Shown here in pieces: positions 45,858 to 58,650 of a DNA stretch of 64,000 bases. How positions within the stretch are numbered: the stretch's first letter is position 1; each line of letters starts with the position of its first letter. Under the pieces are notes generated by a model. It was given only the letters and a program-made list of their open reading frames with translations, was not told the origin of the DNA and made no database searches. The stretch covers positions 12,871,001 through 12,935,000 of the forward strand of contig JAVTVX010000031.1 in assembly GCA_033439265.1 (NCBI GenBank), written 5' to 3'. The position numbers and the translations under genes are program-made. The DNA is from Dillenia suffruticosa. Lineage: Eukaryota; Streptophyta; Magnoliopsida; Dilleniales; Dilleniaceae.

Positions 45858-46501
45858 AAGGTGGAAGGACAGTCGGGAAAGCATAAAGAAGGCATTTATT
45901 CATACATGGTCTGGTTATAAAAATTTTGCAATGGGTTATGATGACCTGATGCTTTTGAGTTGAAGGGGAACTGATGGCTTAGGTGGTCTAGGTGATACCA
46001 TTGTGGATGCCTTGGATACAGCCATTATTATGGGTGTTGATGAAGTCGTCTTGGAAGGTGGTTCATGGATTGAAGACATCTATCTGAGAAAATCAGCCAA
46101 CAAGGACCAGTGAATCTATCTGAAACTACTATACGAGTTTTGGGTGGTCTTCTAAGTGCTTACCATTTAAGTGGTGGAGAACAAGAAAGGAATTTGATGC
46201 AGAAAGGGCCTAAACCTGTTGTTTACCTACAAACTGCTAAGGACTTGGCAGATCGTCTTCTTTCCGCTTTTACTTCCAGTACAACTTCAATTCCCTTCAG
46301 TGATGTAGTTCTACGCGATTCCTCAGCATATCCAGCTCCTGATGGACCGAGCACTACTTCAGAAGTCTCAACACTGCAGCTTGAATTTAATTATCTTAGT
46401 GCAGTTTTGGGTGACCCAAAGTGCAGTCTAGAAGCCATGAAGGTTATGGAACATATAAAGACTCTTCCCAAGGTGGAAGGACTAGTTCCTATATACATAA
46501 G

Positions 46502-48152
46502 GTATTAACGTTCATCTATAATTTAGTAAATATGTTTAGTATTTACTTCATTTCAAGCATATCTACACTGAACAGTGGTCGAGGAGGAACTTAGTTTTAC
46601 AGCTGGTGCTAATGATGTTTGATGTACCAGTAAATTGTTGGGTTAGGTTAGCACTGATGTCTTGGGACCAGAAATGCTTGTAGCAACATGTTTGTGGCCT
46701 CAATTTATGCATGAGATGCTCAGACTGTGATCCACAAAAAAGGGCATAGAGTTCATCCATCATTCCGGTTGTCGTCCTTTTAGCAGGAGAATGCACAATA
46801 AGATTGGCTTCTTTAGGTGTCCAAACAATGAGAGTTGTCCAATTTGATGAGTCTGATAGGTTCTTCGCACAATTAGACTTGCCAGGTATTTTCAGTGAAA
46901 TTATAGGACATGTTTTTTTTAGTTGATCTATTAGTCTAACAAGATTGTTGTGCGGCACCAAATAATCTCTCTTAAATAACAATCCAATAAGAAAACAAAT
47001 TCAATAATAGCCAAAGAAGACCAAACTTGTTTTTTTGTCTTCTTCAAAATTTTTTGGGACTTTTGTTGGGTGGGAGAGAGAGGTTTAGAAAAATTTAGAA
47101 AATGAAGGGCATCCAACTCCTTTTTAACAGTTTGAAGAGTTGGATTCACTCAAAACTTACTTTTGTGTTAAATCTTGAAGTTTTCTATCCATTTTTAATA
47201 ATATAATCATCGCAGTGGAGGAATCACTACTACAATATCTCCAAGCCTCTAAACCACCTATGCTCTGTGGAATTCTGATTTTGTATATGATCTATGTTGA
47301 TATTTGAGATTCTAAGGCTTTATAGGATAAAGTTCCTTTATCGTTCCTAAGGTTTTGTTCACAAGTTTTTGTTTTTAAGGATACAGAGTTGGGGATTGGT
47401 GACTTCATTGAGGCAAAATTGAAGAAAATTCAGTTTTCTCCTTTTTGATTCTCTGTGGTTCAAAGTTAAAAGGTCAATATTCTGTGGTCTATCTCCTTGG
47501 GAGAGTCACCAGCTACATAAATAATATAAGGAGAAACAAAACTAAACTGATTTGAGTGATACGATATGCATGTTAACCTCTATGCGATAGCAGTGATAGC
47601 AGCAACAGAAACATATGATACATTCTGTGCTACATGAATGACCTCTTCCATCTTTTTTTGTCCAATGTCTCATTGGAGATACTTTTCTTGTTGGAAGTGC
47701 CTGATCCCACGTCCGCCCAGTTCTTAGTTTTCCTACTGTATACGCAACCTTTTCAGCGAAGTTCAGTTGTTCTTTTCTTGTGGAATATATATATCTTTGT
47801 CTGCACAAAATTTCCACAAGTTAAAGAAACAAAGGGCATCTTGAATCCTCCGTCATTGTCCGTTTACTAGACCTCGCAGGTTTGTGTTTATTCAGTTATT
47901 TATTTATTTAAAGCTCTAATGAAGAGGGTCCTTGCTGAGACTTTTGTTGTTCTCTTGAAACTAAGGTAACTAGCGTATAGTTCACTTTATGCTTAGTGTT
48001 ATAGACAGTGAACTATGCAAATATGTGTCTTTGATTTTGACTTTATATTTTTATTTCACTGAATGACCTGTGAATAGATAACCTTCCTTCCATATTATTG
48101 CCTCATAATTTTGCTTCATGCCATTTTCTTAGTTTTCCTCTCATTTTTGCAG
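46502..48152. other. Former intron of the MNS3 pseudogene
   Basis: Bounded by GT and AG. Minus-strand open frames (46563-46982 and 46931-47149) partly overlap and have no domain I recognise. They could be a captured fragment of another element, but I cannot support a gene. Confidence 0.5.
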
Positions 48153-48413
48153 CCCTCATTCTGGGGAATTTAGTGGAGAGAATATTAGACTTGGTTCACG
48201 TGGTGACTGCTATTATGAGTACCTACTTAAAGTATGGCTTCAGCAGGTGGTTCGTCAAGATGGTAATTTAACGTATTTACACAATATGTATCAGGAAGCA
48301 ACGAAGGGTGTCAGGCACCTTCTTGTTAGGAAATCCATCCCAAATGGATTTGTTTTCGTGGGGGAACTGCCATCTGGACCTAGGGGTGCTTTTAGCCCAA
48401 AATGGACCATCTG

Positions 48414-51400
48414 GTGTGTGCTACTATCTGATTTGAATGTACTTTTTTCTTCTTCCTCCTGTTGATCAAGTTGCACCATTTACCTTGAAGTATTACCAAG
48501 TTTCTAGTTTCTGTTAGTATTTTTTTGGTACAAGTAAAAAATTTGTGTAGGGAAGAAGATTGATACACGATAGAGGGTTGCTTTCCAATCTTTTTGCCAA
48601 CCCTTTGAACTCAAGTCCTGGAAAACTTCTGGTGCAGGAGTCAAAAGAAATGCTTAGAAAGGATCTTCTTCCATTCCAATCTCTTTGCCAATCCTTTAAA
48701 CTCAAGTCTTGGAAAACTTCTGGTGCTGGAGTCCAAAGAAATGCTTAGAAAGGATCTTCTTCCATAAGACAGATAGATTCATAGACACTTCTAAAGATCC
48801 TTGTATTTTATTCCATCCAAGTACAAGAAATATCTATTGGAGCACCTTTTCACAGCAAAGAAGCATCCTTCTTTTTTAGATGATCAGATGAGTTGTTAAG
48901 ATTGATCATTTTCCTTTTTATTTTTGGTCCAAAGGTGATTGAGCTGAAACACCCCCAACCTGATACAAACGTGATTTGAATCAAGGTCTCTTTTGATGTT
49001 GCCACTATCCACCTCTGCTGTTTTCTTAATCCATACTTACTTGCTTAATGCTTTTAAAGACTCTGAAATTCTTATCAAAATGATGAGAAAAATCTCATTA
49101 AACAAATTATCAAGGAAGAAAAAGGCACAAGTCTTGTAATAGGTGGAAAATTGATTGACTAAATGATTCAACCACAGCAGTAGGGCAGAAAGTAGTACAA
49201 CAAGCTAAACCACTTACCAACTGTGAACTAACAAATTCCCTTAACTACCATGTTTTGGATCCCTTGACTAAAATGCAATAAACTCGATCTTCAAAATTGT
49301 TGTTCCATGGACAAGAAGAAACACTTGTCTAGACAAATAATTAGAAACTCGAGAAATGGTTTCTTCACGTATGTCCTCAAAATTAATGACCTTGGACGTT
49401 AAAAGGTTAGAAAAGCAATAAAATAGAGGACTGTGTGGGATAACATATGTTTGATAGTTTTATGGGAAAAAGATCCTAGTTTAGGATGTAATTAAGATAA
49501 TTTTGGGTTAGAATTCCTTATTTTGAAACAAGAAAGATTGCAATCTCATCTGTATAGATACTTCTCTAACGAGTCTGAGACATCTTATAATTTTGATATA
49601 AGGAATCAAGTCCCTTCCAGAGTCTTCTTAACACAGATTTGAAATGGTTATTAAACAAACAGTCATTTGATTGGTCCTTTTGTGATAAAAAGAAGAACCC
49701 TTTTCTGCAATGGGGAAAAAACGAAATAGGGGAATAGGACATTTCTCAGTTGCAGTACCCCTTGAGAACCTTGAAACAGAGCATCACTTGTGGAAAGCTA
49801 TCTCATCCCCCACAAACTTCTAAAAGAATTATTCTCCTTTAAAGATTATAATATTCCTTCCCCAACCCAGCTTTACCTTCCAAATACCTGTAGATCTTCA
49901 CAAGTCGTGAATTGAAATCTTTGGGAAAATTCATTGCTGACCAGAGCTTTGTCAAGTTTGCAATGAATGATTTGTTGACTCTTAAGTCTTATTTCTGCAA
50001 CCTGTGATAATGCCACTTCACAAACACTGCATTTTTAAAAGTTTTCTTACCTGTTATTAGTTAAAAACAAATATATAAATTTAAGGAAGGTTTCAAAATA
50101 TGTAGAATCAAGCAATTGGAATGGAATTTTGATGATGTTTTAATTGATGTGAGGAGTCAAATTGTTGGATTTATAGATACAATATATATGTACACATATA
50201 TTATCAGAAAAAATAAATTTATTCACAAAAAAAGCAGCAAAATGAAGGGGAAGAGTGCTAAGATAGTGCCACCCTTCCCCAAGTCTAAAAGACTTGGCAA
50301 AATTAACAACCTCTACAAGGACACAAATGACTTGGAAAACAACCAAAAGCACACACTTAATGGCAAGGGTTTCTCCACCCCCTTTGAAATCCTCCTATTT
50401 CTTTCCCTCCAAAACAACTGGAAGACAAACAGCCAGAGGGAGAAACTTAAAGAGCTCTCCTCTTTGTTATGCATATCCCTCTCCAAGCCCACAGCTCACC
50501 ATGGACCGAGCCGGAAGTTTCCCAACGAAGAAGCAAGAGTGAGAGGATCTTCCCACATTGAATGACTCAAGAACTAAAACAAGATATGAGGAGTGCACAT
50601 TCAGTATAAATGACAGTTCAAATTGCGTAGTAAAATTGATGGGCAACAAGTACTTGAGAGGGAATTTTTTTGATAATTAGGGACTACTGTTGAAAAGGGT
50701 GAGAATTTTGAGGAGATATGACAAGGGCAGTGCCATGAAATGGAAAACTGCTTCTTGAATACCATATAACCATAGGAATCGCAACAATTAAAAGAAAATT
50801 TTGATAAAATTGTGATACAACTAGCATTATTTAGGGTAGGGAATATTGTGCAATTATGAGACAATGAAAAAAAAAGGTGTGCAGATATGAGATGTTATAG
50901 TAGATCATATGACAAGAAAAAAGATGATTACGATTAAAAACATTAAGCAAAGGTCAGTGGTTGCTCAAATTGATGGTAAAATGAGAGAGGATATATTAAG
51001 AAGGTTATCAGTGTTCAATGAAGACATGACATGGTAGTATATACATTAAAAAAGGAGGTTGAGGACACCCTAAGAAAACTGTGGAGGTAAGGAGCTAAAC
51101 ATCTTATTCTATAATCTAACTACCAATGTGGCTATAAATAATAATTGGAGAAAGATTCATGTCGGTGATACCAGCTACTTTGTGACACCAAGTTTCATCA
51201 AGGAAATATCTTTGCTGATAGCATTGCTTTGAAAACAATGTCTTCATAAATGCTTGATGACATGGATATGAATCTTAGTAATTTGAGCAAGATGTTTGGA
51301 CATATTAAATGCTGAATTTATCGGTACACTATTGATGTTGCATATCGGGTCGTTGAACTTTAGTTTCAAGGAATGCATTTCAGGGCTTGCAGCAGAAAAA

Positions 51401-51842
51401 CTGAATATGGTCTTCTCTGAGTGGAGTATGTTGATTATTGGATAATGCCTTCTCAATAGGATGGTGCATTTGTTGGGCTATACAATCATCCAGCTAAGGG
51501 AGTTCATCCCTCTTAGTTTATGCTAAATTGCCCTGTAACCTTTTAAACAGGAGATTGGAATTTCATGGATGGAAATGGGTATTTTGTTCTCTCCTTGATG
51601 CCCCAGTGTTTTGGCTCTCATATTACCTTATAATTTCTTCAGTAATTTATCAATTATTGGAAATGTTTAGACCATCTTAAATAACTTACCTGATGCCTGA
51701 TACAGAAGATTGTTAGAAATATGTCCTCTTTTTCTGGTGCTAAGGAAGAATGCTTTTTAAAAAGGAAAAACAAGATGACCCTTGTGTCATATCTTTTGAA
51801 AAGCAAATTCTTGACATGGATGTCCTCCATTTGCCTTTATAG
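48414..51842. other. Former large intron of the MNS3 pseudogene
   Basis: About 3.4 kb with GT and AG ends. It holds a 91-bp tandem duplication (48583-48765) and an open frame at 50116-50565 of low-complexity, unrecognised composition. Probably swollen by unidentified insertions. Confidence 0.5.
48583..48765. repeat. 91-bp tandem duplication
   Basis: Two adjacent copies beginning TTCCAATC at 48583 and 48674. They share AAACTTCTGGTGC and GAAATGCTTAGAAAGGATC and differ at a handful of positions. Confidence 0.9.
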
Positions 51843-52661
51843 GTGTGCTTCCTGCCTGGACCTCTTGCTCTTGGTGCTACAAAAGGCCTTACAAAGGGAA
51901 AGGCTATGGAAGAAAACCTGCTTACTTTTGACGATGTGGAGACTTTGAACCTTGCAGAAGATTTGGCTAAGACTTGCGTTGTGATGTATTCAGTAACTTC
52001 TACGGGTCTGGCTTCAGAAATTGCTTACTTTCACGGTTAGTTTGGCTAGAGACCACTATAAGTGGTCATTAATCCTGCTTATATTCTTCCCTTTAAAGTA
52101 CATAATTTTATATAGGATCCTTTCCATCCATTCCATGAAGATAAATTATTTTGATTAATGATTAAGCAGGATTATTCTGAAAGAGGTCTTGATGGTGGGA
52201 ACAAGTACTCATAATATGTAAATGACATAATAATAAAGCATGCTGATCATCACAATCTTTTGCGCCCTGAAACTGTTGAATCACTCTTCGTCCTGTATTG
52301 CATAACAGAAGACCCAAAGTATGCACTAGAAAGTACAATGCAAGCTTTCTATGTATGTTGGAGAGATCTCATTAGAATTTTCGGTTTGACAAGCGTGATT
52401 TACTTCTGCAGGTATCGAGAATGGGGCTGGCAGATATTTGAAGCATTTGAGAAGCACACAAAGGTTGATTCTGGAGGATACACTTGTCTAGATGATGTCA
52501 CTGTGATCCCTCCACGAAAAAGAGAGAAGATGGAAACCTTCTTCTTGGGAGAGACTTTGAAGTATCTCTACTTGGTCGTTGCAGACAACAGTGTTATTCC
52601 ATTGGATGAATTTGTCTTTAACACAGAAGCTCATCCAATTCGAGTTAAATGTGCCACTTAA

Positions 52662-53169
52662 AAGAAATAAAATGAGCTTAATATCAATTTCATTTGGGGC
52701 CCCATGATCTTGCCTCATCTTTTTGGACTCACTGGTATATTTATCACAGCATTTAACCAGGACCTGGCACACGGTGACATATCAGAGGCCGAGGAAGTTT
52801 TGTAGGAGGTTCAGCTTGATTTAATGCATCCAATGGTGATTTGGTCTTGCATAATGTCATGCTTAACATACAAATGATTGTTTTAATTGATTTCATAATC
52901 CCTCTGATCCTGGGGATTATTAAAGTGTTGTAGAAGAGACATTGACTATATAGCCATTTTGATCAATATACATTGGGGGATTTTATCCCCATGAGAATGA
53001 GTTTACTGCAAAAATTTGTAAATGGTGTGCCCAGTCCTTGAGTATTATTGTTTATTGCTCTAAAAGCTCATTTCATTGATTTTAGCAGTCTACTTTTGTT
53101 AAATTCTCATTGTACAGTGCCTAAAGTTACAAGCTATCTGCATAACTGAAATTTGACTGCCTTGCAATA
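52662..53169. other. Spacer between convergent 3' ends
   Basis: 508 bp between the MNS3 pseudogene stop and the KAT1-like stop, which face each other. It presumably holds both 3' untranslated regions. Confidence 0.5.
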
Positions 53170-56100
53170 TCACAAGGTCCTACTGCAATTTGTAGTATCA
53201 CATTCATTTTGAAGGAGAAACAGGTGATCCCCATCACGGATTACACTTATGTCATCAATTTCTGCATTGTCTTCATTGACAACCTTAATAGGATTGCAGC
53301 CTCCAAACTTTTGACCTGCAGTTTCACAAGGTTTGGGTTGACAAGTTGAGAGAGCATAAAAGGAGATGTCTTTTCATGAAATGTTTCTTGATTTCTATGC
53401 CTGTATATGTTTTAATTTCTTCTTATGGAAACACAGAGTTTTAAAATTTTGCATCTGAATCTTTTTGTGCAAAATAACCGAAGATTTTATTCCTTCAAAT
53501 TGCAGGTTTAGGAGATTTTTTGATGTTAAACAAAGCTTACCGGCTATTCTGAGTAGCTCTTCTATTGAATCGGGTAACAAGATCAACTTCCCATGCTGCT
53601 TCGTTGAGGTACTTTTTGTCTGAAGCTGCATGTTGATAGTGACTCTCCTCTTGGTCAATTTTGTAGCTTCTCTATCACCAGGACACCTAGAACAGCTTGA
53701 CATGTTTCGAGGGATAGAAACACTAGGGTCCCCTTTTCTTTTGTAGTTGTTTAGACTTTTCAAGTTACAATCAGCTGTTTCTGGACCCATGATATCTATT
53801 TTGTGTCCATCACTCCCTTTTCTATTCTCATAGCTTACTAAAAGGTTATAGATGCCTCTATTTCCTAGCTGTTCTGCTATAGCTTTTGGTGTCAGCCCTC
53901 TGCTATCTGGTTTATTTGCATTTGCCCCCTGTTCAAGAAGAATCCTTACCATTTCATGATGTCCTTTGCGAACAGCTTCATGAAGAGTTGTCTGCTCATC
54001 TTGTGCTGTTGAATCTACATCTGTCTTGCAAGCCGTAAAATCACGCAGTTGGCTTATTTTCGTTGGTATTGGAGTCTCTGATGCTGTGTAATCTATGTTC
54101 CCTGCTTCCTGTTTCGAAGAAAATGCATGTGAATAATCTTGACACCTAGTATGGTAGTTGTTACTTCCTGGTGATCCATCATCTACACACTGATTAAGGA
54201 CTAATCCTGCATCTGTCTGCCAGTCCCCAATGCCTAAACTTTCCAATCCTTTCAGTTTCTGGAAATTTGAGGATCAAAGAATTAGCTGTATTGCAAGACA
54301 AGGTAAAAGCAATAAACATCATCCTTTTATTTAAAGCTATGACTTATGTACCAGAAACAGATTGTTCATGATTATCCGTCCATCTTCATCATTAGCTTGC
54401 ATGATGTTCATAAGTGAAGTTCTGTTCAGCCTTAATATTTGCGAAAGCTCAGTGGTTCTGACTGTGAATGGCTGTGGCCTATAACATAGAACTCCTATTT
54501 CTCCAAATGTATCCCCGGCAACCAACTTCCCCAGAACCTGTAGAGTTGCAAGCATGAAACAATTGTTGGAGTTATATTGCCTGACAGGCTGTGTCAGTGA
54601 AGAGATATTTGTCAGTTGTACATACTTGTTCTTGCCCATTAACATGTGCTATCAGATCCTGCAACCATAATCCCAAATTATGATGTCAGAAACAGAGATT
54701 TCTAAAAATGATATAGGACTGCAAGAAATGAAACATCAAGTTTACTTACCACTCTCCCTGAAACGAGTATATACATATCTGTTGAGGCCTCATTTTGCAG
54801 AACCACTTCTTCCTTGGGTGGAAAATACTCTGCCTCCATTTCAGAAACCTAACATGAATATCTTAATCTGTATCAGTATCTTGTTTTAAGAAAGAAATTA
54901 ATGAGCCGCAGCAATATGGATGCAGTTTTATGGCTTTTCAGCCCGTGTGACAGTGAAATATCTCCTAGCTTATGATTGTGCGGTAAAAAGCGAAATCAGA
55001 AGTTCAGTGAGCTATTTGCATATACCAGTTGGAAGATGAAGTCATGAGAGACCCCTTGGAAGAGCTGGACATTCTGAGCTATGGGGTAGAAAAGGTACTG
55101 AGCAATGCTTGAGCGAATTGCCTTTGGCAAGCCACTCAAAGTCTCTTGTTGTTTCAAGCTTTCCGTCTTAAACTTCAAACATATGTGTGATAGCATTTGA
55201 TCTTGTATACCTGAAGGTAAGTGGTTTCTTGCTGAAAATTCTGAAGCAGATCTGATGGTGTCCCTCTGTATCAAACAATGCAAGTATTGTAAATGCTCCC
55301 ATACTTCAATTTCTTCGGGGTTGTCTTTATATGTGAGGCTATTTTGCAGGTATTGAAATTTTCCAAAAGGAGAGGTTACTAATACAATAAAATTAAACAC
55401 ATTGCAGATTATGTCTGCTTTAAGTACTAATCATTCTTTTCTGTGCAGGAAGAGAATAACTTGGGAGAATATGATCTTTTAGCATAGAGGATCACGTACA
55501 AATACTCTGGTGCGGCTGGTCCAGTGGACTACAAGGTTTGTCATGTTGCCAATGAGGTAAGATGTCAATCCCAAATTAAATAGCATGTAGAAGATGTCAA
55601 ACAGCATTTCCCTCGTATTGTTAGCATGCAAATCTCCATATCCAGTGGTTGTTAAAGTTGTAATTGACCAATAAAGTGCAGTAACATATCTATTCCAAAG
55701 ACTTTCTTCTTTGAAATTTGGATTGACCGCACCAATCCAGGTTCTACCTGGAACAGGATATGTATCTGCAATCATATAGTTAAAGCATCCGGCACAGTGT
55801 ACAGCAAACAGCGTTACCTGAAATAAATTGGAGATTGAGGTAACTGAGTCTGCTTAAATCATGCATATATGATCATCCAAGACATAGAAAGACTAGAGTT
55901 CTAAATGGCTTACAGAGACGAGCTTTGTGCATCGAGTCCAGAAATAATTGAACCGGATGTCCTTCTCTAGTCTGAAGGAAAGTAAACTGTCTTAGTAAGT
56001 AATGCAGTTCTGCCAGCGGTGTTCAAATTTTGAAGAAAACCCAAGTCATAGGTTTTAATTTAATGATGAACCTTGCAAAGAGGGAGCTGACACGTCTGAG

Positions 56101-56804
56101 CCTCCAGAGTCTGAGCATGTTGAGTGCTTTGAATCCAAGGCTGCTGCTATGCTTTGTGAAAAGGAGGCTCAGAGGTTGCAATGGTGCAGTTGAACAAACA
56201 TCAAAAATAAACCATGTTGATATGTACCTGTAAGTAGAATCAAGCAAACAAGGAAAACACGAATGAGAAAATGTCATCTGTTGAAGCATGTTTGGTGAAG
56301 AACATTAAGATTTGCTGACCGACCTAATAGCGATTTTCTTAGGATTGTCCACAAGAAGATAAGAATGGCTGTCAAGATATGCCACAAAGAAGGTTAGGAC
56401 AATGTCAATGGCAAAGAATCCGTTAACAATGTTGTCAAAAATGAAGAGTGCGTCTTGTTTATATGTCAGGAAAGCAAATTCAAACGGGCAAATCCAAGCT
56501 GAGTAAATAACTAGCACTACGAGTAACATCTCCCAAGCCCTGAAAGAGAAGAGCCACAACTTTGTGAACCTTTCAGCTTCATCTGAACAAAAGCATTGAA
56601 GGAACTTGAGGTAAGTTCACTTTACCTATACCGAGGATTGAAAGGTGAGACTATGTATTTCCTAAGCTTTGTTGTTTGATTAATTCTAGCTCCAAGGGAC
56701 GGAAGGAGGTCACTCGAGTAGAGACCTCCATGGCTATCCTTCTCCATTTGGAACTCTTCGATACAGAACCGTTGGAAGAAGGCCTTGATGGAGGAAAAAG
56801 ACAT
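53170..56804 (-). CDS. KAT1: KAT1-type inward-rectifying potassium channel
   Basis: Eleven exons join in frame: 56804-56626, 56539-56324, 56227-56072, 55971-55914, 55817-55500, 55265-55026, 54848-54750, 54658-54626, 54537-54352, 54258-53541 and 53315-53170, giving 782 residues. All introns are GT..AG. Order: cytosolic N-terminus ([23 protein letters not shown]), S1-S3 (about 60-150), arginine-rich S4 ([16 protein letters not shown], ends at 184), pore with TTTGYGD at 259-265, C-linker, cyclic-nucleotide-binding-like domain (about 380-495), one and a half ankyrin repeats (about 581-639) and a KHA domain (about 700-770, [15 protein letters not shown] then GGCN and DGDHL). This Shaker family works at the plasma membrane; KAT1 drives potassium uptake in guard cells during stomatal opening. 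The last exon is easy to miss because the frame reads through into intron 10. Arabidopsis KAT1 is shorter (677 residues) and has only a residual ankyrin. No lesion is seen. Confidence 0.95.
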
Positions 56805-56890
56805 ATTGTAAGTTTGAACTACTTGTGAGGCTATAGTTTGAGGCTGTGAAAAAAAGTTTCTGTGGGGTTTAACTCAACTGGGAGGTGCAC

Positions 56891-56898
56891 TATAAATA
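56891..56898 (-). promoter_or_regulatory. Candidate TATA box of KAT1-like gene
   Basis: TATTTATA on the minus strand, 87 bp upstream of the ATG. It is AT-rich and correctly spaced, but a weak match to the plant consensus. Confidence 0.4.
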
Positions 56899-57184
56899 GC
56901 AAAGCTAGTGACATGTAGCATGGGTTTGACCTTCTTTTTGCCCTTGCTGATTTATTAGCTTTTAACGGGGAATCAGGAGATTAAAAGAAGGGCATCATTA
57001 AGGATATGAAAGAAAGGAGAAAAAAGACCAAAAGGGTATCTTTTGTTTTGTTTGAACAAGAAAAGTTAGGAAGAAAAACAAAACCAGAAACACTAGAAAA
57101 CAGGTAGAGGGGTATAGGAGCACAAGCAGTGAAAGTGGCAGACATGAATCTCTCCTCGAAATGCAGTTGCAGAGGATGAACTTG

Positions 57185-57228
57185 AGAGAGAGAGAGGGAG
57201 AGGGAGAGAGGGGGGGGGGGAGAGAGGG
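57185..57228 (-). repeat. CT/C-rich tract
   Basis: On the minus strand a CT-rich tract with a run of 10 C at its middle, about 380-420 bp upstream of the KAT1-like ATG. Such tracts are common in plant promoters and leaders. Confidence 0.8.
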
Positions 57229-57602
57229 TAATGGAAAATGTTTTAATGGTGATGATGGTGGGAGCTCCATCATCAATAAATGTGGAGGTATGAATCATTC
57301 ATTTAAATTGACAAGAAGACTTTGGAGGACAGATTCTTTTAAGTGAGAAAAAGATGATTTTTTTGTTTTTGAGTTTTTATTTCTGGCCCAAGCCAAGCTG
57401 GAACATAATTTAGGGAGGATTTTGGAGTGGTCGTGGATGCTACGTGGACCAATAGAAGCATGTCTAAGAGGAGCGTGACAACGTAACGGAGAAGCCTCAG
57501 CAAAACTCCAATTTAATTCATACTTCGGTGTTTATTAGATACCCTTTTGCCCATTGTTTGTTTTTGCAACGCAATTAGAACCATACGTGTGAAATTGATT
57601 GT

Positions 57603-57608
<6 letters not shown>

Positions 57609-57641
<33 letters not shown>
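57609..57641. repeat. (CT)n microsatellite
   Basis: About 16 CT units. Confidence 0.95.
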
Positions 57642-57646
<5 letters not shown>

Positions 57647-57967
57647 CCTGCCATGTGCTCTATATCCATTTCTAATCAGCCGACGAATGTTGTGTTTGTA
57701 ATGCATATCTTTAAAATCACTTTTACCGACCTGTTTTTGATGTTAGGCTGCCAGAGGCAAGTGTGGGACAATTTGTGTAGGTTCTTTTCTTAGTGTCACT
57801 ATCTTTTGAACAAGAAGGAAGTTTCATGAATTTGTTTGAATTGAACAGAAATTTGTTAGCAGCATCATGTTTGGTAACGTGTACGCGGTTTGGTTTGGTT
57901 TGGACTCGAAATATAAGACATCATTCTGGATAATCTCACTCGTGATACTTAATTACTTTTGGATGTA

Positions 57968-57992
57968 CCGAGAGAGAGAGAGAGAGAGAGAG
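57968..57992. repeat. (GA)n microsatellite
   Basis: About 12 GA units. Confidence 0.95.
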
Positions 57993-58650
57993 ATCATGTA
58001 TGACCCACATGTATTTAAGTTTGTATCCATGTATTGAAAGAGACCTTGTACAGCTCTGTAACTCGAGATGTTTCAAGGCATGATGATAGTTCAGGTAAGT
58101 TGGTAATTTCGAAAATTCATGTCCGTGATGGCCGGTAAAGAGTTTACCTGAAACAGGGGGACTGACCATTTCCAACTGCTTTGAGGCCTAGTTATTTTTG
58201 ATAGAAAGAGTAAAAGAACAAAAAGCATTCACATAAATAAAATTAGACTTTGATTCTAATTTTACAAGTTTCAGGATTGAGGCATCCATGTGCGAAGGAT
58301 GGCCAAGAGCAAGTGAGTCGGTGCTTTTATCATTCGCCACCTTAACAACTATGAATCTATAACAAGAAATGGACTTTAAGATAAAATTATAAAAATTTAT
58401 TTTAAGTGAAATACATTCAATTCTTATGTCTACATGGAAAGTCACATTTTTCGTGATTCAAATATAATTAGACTAAATTAATAAAAGTATATTTGGCCAT
58501 GATCTTTCTTCTGATAAAAAAGGGTTAAAAAATGTGCTTTAATTATTTTTCTGTATGGTATAATAAGAATTCTGTTTATTGTACAATACTATATTTGATC
58601 TATAAATACATTTTAAACAAAAATCCTCTCATTATAGTTTCTTTTTTTCT

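Larger units (their letters stand above)
40236..52661 (+). pseudogene. MNS3: MNS3-like Golgi alpha-mannosidase (GH47) pseudogene
   Basis: Exon remnants, collinear with plant MNS3: 40236-40295 (SLPYYDNAKFRHR start), 42356-42669 continuing at 45858-46501 after a Copia insertion, 48153-48413, 51843-52035, 52170-52318 and 52412-52661. A signal-anchor segment (LALLMIGGLAYLML) and GH47 landmarks are clear: ETTIRVLGGLLSAYHLSGG, STLQLEF, LGSRGDCYYEYL, the active-site RPETVESL and the calcium-binding NTEAHP near the C-terminus. MNS3 trims one mannose from Man9 N-glycans in the early Golgi. Introns are kept, so this is an unprocessed copy. Lesions: TAG early in exon 2 (about 42364), frame shifts near 42500, the 3.2-kb Copia insertion, TGA at 45961, a lost base near 46111, a lost A in the run at 48399-48402, a broken exon 4/5 junction and TAA at 52212. 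It is dead; another MNS3 copy should exist elsewhere. Confidence 0.9.

Noticed and set aside
46563-47149. Minus-strand frames of 139 and 72 codons in a pseudogene intron
   Set aside because: No recognised domain, overlapping in different frames, with no start or splice context.
50116-50565. 149-codon open frame in a pseudogene intron
   Set aside because: Low-complexity Lys/Ser/Pro composition and no domain, with an equally open overlapping frame (50294-50542).
40236-52661. Intact MNS3 gene
   Set aside because: Several in-frame stops, frameshifts and a Copia insertion in an exon cannot be removed by any splice pattern I could find.
53395-53540. Open frame continuing past 53541 as the natural KAT1 C-terminus
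   Set aside because: It reads through a GTAAG donor into an intron. The KHA ending is encoded in 53315-53170 and joins in phase.
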